DNA of 64,000 nucleotides from Dipteris shenzhenensis (lineage: Eukaryota; Polypodiophyta; Polypodiopsida; Gleicheniales): the NCBI GenBank assembly GCA_047967505.1, contig CM106539.1; one strand, written 5' to 3'. The number at the start of each line of letters is the position of its first letter. The first letter of the stretch is position 1. A model generated the notes under the pieces. That model was given only the letters and a program-made list of their open reading frames with translations. It did no database searches and was not told the origin of the DNA. Below, piece after piece: positions 55,130 through 64,000 of the stretch. A program made the position numbers and the translations under genes.

Positions 55130-57340
55130 CTACTCCCAATGATGAGGTCTGGTAGGCCTCCAACCCCTACAGCTGAGCTGGAATTTTCTGGCATTACTAA
55201 CGAAGCCCACTATCTTGAATGGCTGAAACAGTACCTCCAACAAGATATCGTCTGTGGATCTGAACAGCCTGCCCCCCGAAGAAACATCAAAGAGTAAGGC
55301 ATCCTCATGTGTGTCATGAAAAGACATCACCTGTAAAGGAACTCCCAGTTTGGAAAATGCCCCCATCTAGGTGGAGCAAGTAATAGGCATGTCATCTGTG
55401 TCCACCAGGCTGCATCAATCTGTCGGACTCTCCCTGCACTCCCTCTGAGATTAAGAACCATCTGGGCCTATCGGTCTGCAGGAAGCTTCCTGAAGGCTTT
55501 CCATGCTCCCATAGTAGATGCAGGGCCCCTCTCCCATCTTGGCCACTGCATTTAAGGAGAAGCTCCAAGTGGTCTGCCATGCTCATTCTTGTCATTCCAC
55601 ATGATAGGTTGCCTTTCAATCTCTTCACGGGTGGATGGGGGAATCCTGCGAAGAGTACTCCTGAAGCTGGCCCATGCTTTCAGGATAGCAACCATAAGAG
55701 AGGAAGAGGGAGATCTGAGGTGGGCTGTGGTGAAAACCCATCTGGTACTGTGTGTCCAATCCTCTCCTGAAGTGGGCGTGCGAGACTGTATGCATCTGAT
55801 AAAGAAATCCTTCCAAGGCTCTTGTCCTGGCATAAGTTCTCTCACAACGACCTTGTAGAGTAAAGCTCTGCACTGTAGATCCGGGTTGATGATATTCAAA
55901 CCCCCTTCTCTTGTAGGAAGAATCAAGGTCTCCCAAGCCACCCTGGCTGTAACAGCTGTGCAAAATAAATCCAAGGCTGTCCGAAAGGAATTGAGCGTCC
56001 TGGGGGAGGCATCCAAAAAAACAGCCGTGTCATCTGCCAACTCACTATCCAGGAGCTCTTCTTCCCGGCGGATATGAAGCCTCAGCCCATAAATATCAGC
56101 TTGAGATCTAATTTAGATACTCATAGCTTCCGCCACAAATAGAAAAAGAAAAGGGGCAAGAGCACATCCCTGGCGGACTGATCTAGAAATCTAAAACCTG
56201 TCCCCTCTTACCCCCCCAATGAGCACCTGGCTATGGGCTGATTTGTAAAGAGAGGATTACTCTAATCCATGCATCTGAAAAACCAAAGCGAGATAGAGTA
56301 CCCTCTAAAAAATCCTAGTCTACTCTGTCGTAAGCTTTCTCAAAGTCCAAGAGTAGAATGACCAATCTTTGGCGGCTCTGCATGGCCCATTCTAAGGCCT
56401 CCCACAATGATAAAATATTATCAAAAATACTTCTGCCATGCACAAACCCTGTCTGCATGTCATGAATTAAATCTAGAAGAAAAACTTGTAGCCACAGACT
56501 GATGGCTTTCGCCAAAATCTTGTAAAAAGGGATCCAATAGAGTGATGGGTCTCCATTGAGACACAAGATTCCTATTACCCCCCTTTGGGATGAGATGAAT
56601 GAGACCATCTGTAAGTGAGTCTGGCATCTCACTAGAGTTCCACACGCCCTGTAGGGCTGTGTAATGTAATGTGATCACCAATGTGCTCCCAAAAAGTAAT
56701 AAAAAAGGGAGGGGTAAGTCCATCCGAACCTGGGCACTTGCCCTTGTGAAGGGCAAGTAATGCAGTCTTGAATTCTGCATTGGTGAAAGGTGCATCCAAA
56801 GAAACATACATCTCGTCCTTCACCAATGCAGGGATACACTGCCAAATAACCTCTCTTGCATCATTTATAGCATGTGTGCTCAGATCAAGCTGCGAGACAC
56901 TATCTCTACTATGCTATCTCTACTATGTTTGGGCCCATGAGTAGAGAAAAAGTGTTTGTTGATCCTTCCACCCATCTGAATCCAAAAGGATTCCCGAGCA
57001 TGAAAGGCATATTCTGCTCTCTGATCCAACAAAGTCTGCATATGAGCCCTTGCTGCAGCAAGGCGCTCCTGAATCCAAACATCTGTGGGCCTCTTCTGCT
57101 CTTTCCTCTCAAGGGACGCTAACTGTTGGCGTTTATCAATGTCACATCTGAGAATCTCACGTCTCCTCAAATCAGTGACTGTATGATAATAGTCACTAAT
57201 TTTGGATGTGGCTGCAGCTACCTGAGATGGGCGGATAGCTCCACCCTGTATGTGAGAAACCCAAATCTGTAAAATATCCTCGCAGTTTGCCATACTTAGA
57301 GCAATCACTGGCATCCAACTTGTGTTTCTAGATAAAAAGG
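55130..57340 (-). mobile_element. LINE family B copy 2, antisense
   Basis: Covers the linker (56880-57365, with TDVWIQERLAAARAHMQTLL and HARESFWIQMGGRINKHFFS), RT N-terminal blocks (56315-56830) and connection region (55392-56040), and extends further 3' than copy 1, to 55130. About 370 bp with the RT connection stretch is deleted at about 55943 relative to copy 1. The two copies lie head to tail and are very similar elsewhere. Confidence 0.78.
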
Positions 57341-57660
57341 ATATCAGTAGCACCTCCAGTGACACCTGGATGAATTTGATTCCGGAGTCATATTATTGTT
57401 GTACAAGTAGGACAATGCCCTGTGATGGACATGTCCAAACCTAGCATGCCATAAATCAGCTTGGGAAGTGTTTGCTACAGCCAATACCTTCTCATCATAA
57501 GGCTGAGCATCAAGCTTGTATAAGCCTCTGTCATATGTGCCTGTTGCTACAACCTTATATCCTTTCTTTAGATCTTTGTTCCTGCATTGCTTATCCTGAA
57601 ATTCGACCAACATATGTTGATCATGGGCAATGTTTGAAACTGAAATCAGATTTTGCCTAG
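57341..57660 (-). pseudogene. Copia GAG-pre-integrase fragment of another element
   Basis: Minus-strand text NLISVSNIAHDQHMLVEFQD, GLYKLDAQPYDEKVLAVANT and ADLWHARFGHVHHRALSYLY is the GAG-pre-integrase region of a copia. It differs from the equivalent part of the element at 57661-63143 (LWHKRIDHVNVHRLKSMQ), so it is a separate element. It is joined directly to a truncated LTR at 57661. Confidence 0.75.
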
Positions 57661-57918
57661 TTTTCCTCTTCTTAGTTGTGAAAGCCAAAAGAACTCTAGT
57701 ACAAAGAAATAGAAGAACCCTATATGTGGGTCTCAAACCAAACTCAGCTAACTAAGGTGGCATACTAACTGAGCCACGAACTAGAGTAGATAAGGATAGC
57801 TGTCATCTAGCTACTATTCATGGGCGGTGTACCAACCACATCTGCAGCTAACAAGTCTGTGACATAAATGCACAACGGTCACCCTGGCATATCACGAGTG
57901 CAGCTCGATATGTCAACA
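57661..57918 (-). repeat. Truncated 3' LTR of the copia
   Basis: 258 bp matching 62886-63143. The distal 92 bp are missing. Confidence 0.88.
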
Positions 57919-59243
57919 CTCCCCCTCGAGCTCAATCCCAATTCCTGCACACCAAGCAGGTCTCTGAACTTGCGCAGCTTCTCTGCGCCCAATGCCTTCG
58001 TGAATATGTCAGCTACCTGATCCTCTGTGCTGACATAAACTAGATCAATAAGGCCTAGTAAAGCCTTCTCCTGCACATAGTGATAATGCACCTCAATGTG
58101 CTTTGTTCTAGCATGATAGACTGGGTTATTTGCGAAGTGTATACTGCTCATGTTGTCACAATAAATGACAACTGGCCCATCTGTAGACTGATGCATATCA
58201 TAGAGTAGCTTATGCAACCAAGCTACCTCACATGCAGCCATTGCTGCACCCCTGTACTTAGCCTCTGTGCTCGCCAAGGCAACTGTAGGTTGTTTCTTGC
58301 TGCTCCAAGTGACTGCAGTACTCCCAAAAGAGAACACATATCCACTGGTAGATCGTCTATCAGAAATACTACCAGCCCAATCAACATCAGTGTATCCATG
58401 CAACTGTATCTGAACCCCAGCCTCATAAAATAGTCCATACTGCAATGTGGACTTCACATACCTGAGTATGCGTCTAGCCGCATACAAATGCGGTTTCCTT
58501 GGAGCCTGCGTAAATTGACTTACCAATCCAACAGCATAGCTCAAATCTGGCCTGGTAATAGTCATATAAATCAAACTTCCTACTATGCATCTGTACATAG
58601 TAGGGTCTTCCAGAAGCTCACCTGCATCTGCGCTCAGCTTCACATTTTGCTCCAAAGGAACTGAAATAGGCTTACAGCCTGTCATCCCATATTTGGACAG
58701 CATGTCCAATCCATACTGCATCTGCAAGAGCTGTATCCCACTTGGTGACCTAATCACCTCAATGCCCAAGAAATAACGCAGCTCTCCCAAATCCTTCATC
58801 TCAAACTTCTGCTTCAATAGCATTTTCACATGAAGGATATTTTCATCACTATCACCTGTGATGATCAAATCATCAACATAAATGACAAGCAGCATAATAC
58901 CTTTCTTTGTTTTTCTCACATAAAGCGAGAAATCTGCCTTGGAAATTTGAAAGCCAATAGTGACAAGATACTGTTCTATCTTGTCAGACCATGCTCTAGG
59001 TCCTTGCTTCAAGCCATACAAGGCTTTCTTCAACGTGCAAACAAACTCAGGATGAACTGCATGAACATAACCTGGTGGCTGCTCCATAAATACCTCTTCT
59101 TGCAAATCACCATACAAGAAGGCATTCTTTACATCCATCTGATGTAAAGACCATCCCTTTGATGTAGCCATACCAATGACTGCTCTTACGGTTGCCATCC
59201 TTGCAACCGGACTGAATGTTTCTTCATAATCAATGCCATATGT
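57879..59243 (-). pseudogene. Copia RT and RNase H
   Basis: 439 open codons from MATVRAVIGMATSKGWSLHQ: motif A text MDVKNAFLYGDLQEEVFMEQ, catalytic LLVIYVDDLIITGDSDENI, RNase H with GYTDVDWAGSISDRRSTSGY, ASTEAKYRGA, IEVHYHYVQ and VADIFTKALG. Upstream of it the frame has an in-frame TAG in GYA*TYG (59244), where copia RTs usually have Gln, a single base change. The stop lies inside the LTR border region. Confidence 0.9.
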
Positions 59244-60212
59244 CTATGCATACCCCTTGACAACTAATCTTGCCTTGTATCTGTTCACAGACCCATCTGC
59301 ATTGTGCTTGACCTTATAAACCCACTTACAGCCAATTGCATTCTTGTCTTTAGGCAAAGGCACCAATTCCCATGTAGCATTTGCTTCCAAGGCATCCATT
59401 TCTTCATCCATGGCTTTCTCCCATTTTTCTTTTCCCATGGCTTGCTCAAAAGAAGTGGGTTCTGGTTCCTGTATCACTTTGACCATATATGCATAGTGAA
59501 TGGCTGTAAATCCATCATATTTCAGTCTATCCACAAGATACTTGACTCCGATAGACCTGCGCAAAATAGGCTCACTACTAGGTGCTCTCAAAACATCCCT
59601 GGTCTTCCTTACTCCAGGTGTAACAACAGAAGGAATACCCAACTCATCATCAATGCTTTGTTCTGAGCCACTGGATTCACCATCCACATAAGAGTGACTT
59701 GCATTCACATCAAACATGGGCTGATCTACCTTCTCTTTTCCATTTCGTGATACCTGCGTACCACTATCTACATTGCTTTGAGGAGATTCTCCTGATCTCA
59801 ATCTGCCTGTTCATGGCGAAGTATGTGAACCACTGCTAGAGGACACTGCAGGTTCACTAATATTTTGTGACTGCTGCTGCGAATTTTGTGCAACATTACC
59901 ATTTTGTGCATCTACATCAATCATCACATTTACTGGTTTATACCAGCTGCTTATCTCATCAAAAACAACATCTCTGCTCACTGTAAACTTACGAGTAGAC
60001 GGGTTATGGCATCTATACTCTTTCTGCTGCAGAGAATAATCAATAAAGATGCACTTCTCAGCTTTTGGATCCAACTTGGACCTCAACTCATCTGGCACAT
60101 GAACATAGGCAATGCAACAAAAAATTTTCAAATGAGAAATATCTGGTTTCCTACCAGTATACATCTCCTCTGGCGTCATGCCATGTATTGCTGCAGTGGG
60201 AGTCCTGTTCAT
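59244..60212 (-). pseudogene. Copia integrase C-terminus, linker and RT entry
   Basis: Frame 59811-60212 has MNRTPTAAIHGMTPEEMYTG, the region after the DDE triad, and the conserved FIDYS..KEYRCHNP core. A stop at 59809 is followed by 59244-59801 with a Ser-rich linker and [40 protein letters not shown] (RT start). Confidence 0.85.
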
Positions 60213-61200
60213 TATGTAAACTGCTGTAGCAACTGCTTCAGCCTAATAATAATCTGGTAGGTCTTTTTCATTTAGCATGGCCCGAGATACCTCTCCAATA
60301 TGCCTGTTTTTCCTTTTTGCAAGTCCATTTTGTTGTGGGGTATGACTGCATGAATATTGTTGCTTTATGTCATGCTTTTGCAGGAACCTTGCAAACTCAT
60401 TTGAGAGGTACTCTCCCCCTCCATCTGACCTTAGGCATTTTATTTATAGGCTTGTTTCTTTTTCAGCCATAGCTTTAAAAGCTTTGAAATGCCCAAACAC
60501 TTCACTTTTCTTATTCATAAAATGCACCCAAACTTTTCTGATGTAGTCATCAATAAAAGTGACAAAATAATGACAGCCTCCAATAGATGCAGCTTTAGTA
60601 GTCCACACATCAGAGTGGATTAATTCCAATGGCTTCTTACTCTCTTGAACATGCCTAGGAAATGGTTGTCTTGCGTGTTTTCCAAATTGACAGGCTTCAC
60701 ATACCTTATGCATTTCTGCAACCTTGAATTTAGGCAATCCTGCAACAATATTTTGAGCTTGCATTGATTTAAGTCGATGTACATTAACATGATCAATGCG
60801 TTTATGCCAGAGATCAATATCTGCAACTACACCGGTCCCATGTGCAAACATTGCTGCACTCAATTCAGGCATGTCCGCATCCAATGTAAACATCCTGCCC
60901 TTCTTCTTTCCTTTTGCTATCAAGTGACTGTTATTTTTCATATCCTCAACAAAGCATCCATGAGGATTAAATCTGACCTACAAGCCCTGCTCAACCATTT
61001 GACCCACAGAAACCAGGTTCTTGGTGATATTCGGGACATGAAATACATCAGACAGGTATTTCTTTTTCCCATCCTGCATAGACAAAGGAATTTTACCAAT
61101 CTGCACAATAGGATGTGCAGTAACATCACCAGTCTCCACAAATCCTAGTCTTTCCATTTTCCTTGCATCCTGCATCCATTCTGCATGACCTATTATGTGG
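60213..61200 (-). pseudogene. Copia protease remnant, GAG-pre-integrase and integrase
   Basis: From the end of the protease region (MVEQGL at about 60978) it reads through LWHKRIDHVNVHRLKSMQAQ and CEACQFGKHARQPF (HHCC zinc site) to ELIHSDVWTTKAASIGGCHY and FVTFIDDYIRKVWVHFM (two acidic residues of the DDE triad). A TAA at about 60444 and several stops down to 60240 destroy the stretch with the last Glu. Confidence 0.85.
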
Positions 61201-61202
61201 TT

Positions 61203-62248
61203 TTACGCACTTGAGTCAACATACCACACATCATTTCTTTCTTCTGCACTTGTCACAGAATTGGTCATGTGTTGCACCATAAATAGATGCTCATTTCTGT
61301 CATCACCCTGTCTACTAGAAGATGCATAATTGCCTTGCTGCAATTTTTTATTCATAATGTCATTCTGCTTTTTGTAGCAGTCTTTAGCCATATGACCCAT
61401 TCAGTATTGTTGTTTGCATTTTGGCCTCTCTGCCATCCACCACGGCCGCTTTGGCTCCCCCTGCCTCTAGAGTTACCATGTCCTCCTCCATAGGACTGGT
61501 TTTCTTGAGTTTGCTGCATATTTTGATTTCTATCACGGCCTCCAGATCGGCCTCCTCTACCTCTACCTCTACCTCTACCTCTACCTTTACCTCTACCTCT
61601 TCTAGCATTTGAGTAGAAGACAGTTTCTTTTGAAGTTCCTCCTAAAGAAGATGCATCCCCATTTCTCTGCTCTTCAGAAATTAGAAGAGCAAACAACTCT
61701 TCAAAATCAGAAATTTTTTCACGGATGGCAATGGATGTCCGGAACTGTGCATAATCCTTTCCTAGACCATTCAAGGTCACAGAAACTAGATCATCATCTT
61801 CCAGTGGTGACCCAATGGAAGCAAGTGCATCTGCAATTTTCTTCACCTTCATGTGATAGTCATTGATGCTCATATTTTCTCTCTGCACATTGTGCAACTC
61901 CTGCTTGAGCTGCATTTTCCTGGCTTGCATATTTGTGCTGTACATTTTTGCCAAAGTATCCCATGCCTCCTTTGGCGTACTTGCATCCTGAATATGCACA
62001 ATCATAGAATCCGAAATACTGATAGACAGCCAGTACATAACTTTTCTGGCTCTCTCATGCCATCCTTTAAATGCCTGCATTTCCTGTTGATTGGGAACAT
62101 TAAGAAGAACTGGTTCTTCTTCATTTCCTATAATGAACTCCCAATAGCCTTTTCCCATAAGGAAATTCGTCATTCTAAACTTCCATGCCTGGAAGTTGTT
62201 CTTGTCAAGCTTTTCAGTGACAATCTGTGAAAGAGAATCAGACGCCAT
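61203..62248 (-). pseudogene. Copia gag and start of protease
   Basis: Open from MASDSLSQIVTEKLDKNNFQ at 62248 to 61352: gag core (AWKFRMTNFLMGKGYWEFII, EAWDTLAKMYSTNMQARKMQ, LNGLGKDYAQFRTSIAIREK), then a long RG-rich stretch (GRGKGRGRGRGRGRGG). The zinc knuckle keeps only HMAKDC in another frame; the first Cys pair is lost. After it comes WYVDSSA, the protease active site with Ser in place of Gly, then a stop. Confidence 0.9.
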
Positions 62249-62778
62249 TACAGAACACTGTAAAATATTCTGTCACTACAAAAAACACAGCTTTTGCCTC
62301 ACACGGGTAGATTTGTAAAACTGACGAAAGTGGTATTTGACCACATAGTCACTTCCTAGTGATGATTTTGCATCAACATGCAACAAGGATGATTCTGCAA
62401 CTCCCAATATTTCTGCACACAGGCATACGATGCAATTTCTGCGGCAACTTTTACCGACCAGCAAAGCAGTGGTCGCACAGCAAAAATAGGGCCTTTTTCT
62501 GAGTGCCTACGAAGAACTTTCGCCTTCAAAACGGGTCCCGAAATGGCCTCGAATAAGAAAAAATAAAGTCACCAAGGGCTTTGCCTTCTCCCGCAGCATA
62601 TACTGTCCTCTCACCACACCGCGAAGGGCGTCTCAATATGAGATAGTGTACTCTCGCACTTCCGGCTGTGCTACCTGTAGAGATTTGCTCCCAAACTTGA
62701 AAAAGGAAAGCAACACTGGTCCTCTTACCAGGACACTGCGAACTTGGTTTGCTTTTTTGAGCTCCTTACCACGAACCA

Positions 62779-62791
62779 GGCTCTGATACCA
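62779..62791 (-). promoter_or_regulatory. Primer-binding site of the copia
   Basis: Minus strand TGGTATCAGAGCC, two bases inside the LTR. Confidence 0.88.
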
Positions 62792-62793
62792 TG

Positions 62794-63143
62794 TGAAGAT
62801 AGTGGGAGAGAGGAAAGGAGTCTCACTTGCGGCTTTCTCACATACACAATGGGGGAATACACACATAGGTGGAGGCTGAAAACAGTTTTCCTCTTCTTAG
62901 TTGTGAAAGCCAAAAGAACTCTAGTACAAAGAAATAAAAGAACCCTATATGTGGGTCTCAAACCAAACTCAGCTAACTAAGGTGGCATACTAACTGAGCC
63001 ACGAACTAGAGTAGATAAGGATAGCTGTCATCCAGCTATTATTCATGGGCGGTGTACCAACCGCATCTGCAGCTAACAAGTCGGTGACATAAATGCACAA
63101 CGGTCACCTTGGCATATCACGAGTGGAGCTCGATACCTCAACA
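62794..63143 (-). repeat. 5' LTR of the copia
   Basis: 350 bp, TGTTGAGG..CTTCA on the minus strand. The CTATATG word at 62944-62950 lies in the promoter region, but no TATA box is certain. Confidence 0.85.
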
Positions 63144-63149
63144 CCCGCT

Positions 63150-63460
63150 ACTCTCCCCCTCCCCCCTCCCCGCTGCTCCCTTCTCCTCCGCCCTCTCCCT
63201 CGCTAGCCCCCCTTCTCCTCCCCCGCCCCCCTCCCTCCCCCTCCCTCTCCCCCCCCCCCCTCCCAAAAAAAAAAAAGAAAAAAAATAAAGAAAACCTCCT
63301 CTCTCTCCCTCTTCCTCCCCGCGCCCTTCCTTCCTAACTCAGCTCCCCACTCCTCCCCCTCAGCCTACCTCCGTCTCCCCCTTCAGTCTATCCTCTCCTT
63401 CCCTTCCCCTCTCTCCTACCTCCTCTTTCTTCTTCTTCCTACGCCCGCGTTCAGGGCGTC
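63150..63460 (+). other. Pyrimidine-rich leader of a sense LINE
   Basis: Nearly pure C/T sequence with C-runs and one A-run (63266-63276), directly upstream of the LINE ORF1. C/T-rich 5' leaders occur in plant L1 elements. The 5' end of the element is probably near 63145, next to the copia LTR. Confidence 0.55.
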
Positions 63461-63527
63461 CTGGGCAGTAGTTTCATGGACGGAGCTTTTTCAATGTTGG
63501 AATCGGCCTTTTCACATCGATTGGCGA

Positions 63528-63950
63528 ATGGATCCCCATTCAGCCAATCTCCGTCCACCTCCACCGGCCGCGAGAACCATCAATTTTTCAGAAGACGAGT
63601 TGCAGCAGCTCAAGAAAAATGTGGAATTAGAGGGCTCCAAATCACTTTTCGCCCGCATCATTGGGTCACACCCTTCCAGATTACAGGCTAGAGATTGGAT
63701 GTTGGCGGCGTTACCAGGAGACCTCGCCCCACACCTCATGGATATTCGACTTTTGGGACGTGGATTCTTCCAAGTGGTTTTCGACTCCCACGAGTCCACA
63801 ACCCTTGTTCTCAACGCTAATCCCCTGGCTTTGGGTTCGAGGAGGATCTTTCTTTTACCCTACACCTTGGGCTTCGATCCGGTCGAGGAGGGCAGGCAGG
63901 TCACATCACTGTTCATTAGATTTCTTGGTCTTTCTCAGGTTGACCATTGA
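63528..63950 (+). pseudogene. LINE ORF1 N-terminus (DUF4283), cut by window end
   Basis: 140 codons from MDPHSANLRPPPPAARTINF. The DUF4283 core is visible (SLFARIIGSHPSRLQARDWM, FQVVFDSHESTTLVLNANPL, PYTLGFDPVEEG), typical of the nucleic-acid-binding ORF1 protein of plant L1 elements. A TGA at 63948 interrupts the domain, while the same frame continues as LLATIGATFGVVTEI to the window end. ORF1 would continue past 64000. The GC-rich codon use fits family B. Confidence 0.8.
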
Positions 63951-64000
63951 CTGCTTGCCACTATTGGAGCCACATTTGGAGTGGTCACTGAGATCCCCTC

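Larger units (their letters stand above)
57661..63143 (-). mobile_element. Ty1-copia, antisense, nearly complete coding order
   Basis: 5' LTR at 62794-63143 (350 bp) with primer site at 62779-62791. The 3' LTR at 57661-57918 lacks the part matching 62794-62885. The shared 258 bp differ at about nine positions. Between them are gag, protease, integrase, RT and RNase H in copia order, with stops and frameshifts in each, and a polypurine tract (GAGGGGGAGTG) beside 57919. No target duplication can be checked because the left end is lost. Confidence 0.9.

Noticed and set aside
61384-61608. Glu/Val repeat ORF on the minus strand
   Set aside because: Out-of-frame reading of the RG-rich end of the copia gag.

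Overview
The window looks like nuclear DNA of a seed plant with a very large, transposon-filled genome. The evidence is plant-type Ty1-copia and Ty3-gypsy (chromovirus) retrotransposons primed by initiator tRNA-Met, plant L1-type LINEs with DUF4283/zf-RVT domains, and a spliced gene with introns of 20 kb or more. A gymnosperm fits best, but that is inference. No bacterial, viral or organellar gene, rRNA, tRNA or CRISPR array was seen.

One host gene can be supported. Eight plus-strand exons (11980-12080, 12242-12475, 34201-34364, 34554-34742, 39294-39588, 39885-40107, 40243-40270, 40444-40589) have GT/AG borders and matching codon phases and give about 460 residues of one helical protein that I do not recognise. 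Both ends run out of the exons seen here, so most of the window is probably its introns.

Layout of the rest. 1-5111: a decayed sense LINE (family A). 6086-10771: an antisense gag-only LTR element (TR-GAG type) with a 1.6-kb TRIM-like element nested in its gag. 13284-16891: five antisense LINE fragments, several touching AC/GT microsatellites. 16905-21200: the longest copy of a GC-richer LINE (family B), sense. 21200-22799: the 5' end of an antisense copia. 23126-31323: an antisense family A LINE split by a copia (23510-28089) that itself carries a family B LINE segment. 41048-52714: a sense copia broken in its leader by a LINE (which carries an LTR element), in gag codon 3 by a young chromovirus (44821-51495), and in its RT by family B LINE copies (52715-57340). 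57661-63143: an antisense copia with most of its coding region. 63150-64000: the 5' end of another sense LINE.

No autonomous intact element is present; the chromovirus is closest (LTRs differ at 5 of 498 positions, pol open for 1217 codons, gag broken twice). The most unusual signals are LINE insertions at AC microsatellites, a copia carrying an internal LINE segment with both junctions in frame, a fold-back palindrome inside a LINE, a non-coding module shared by three LTR elements, and a 28-nt microexon with a competing donor.
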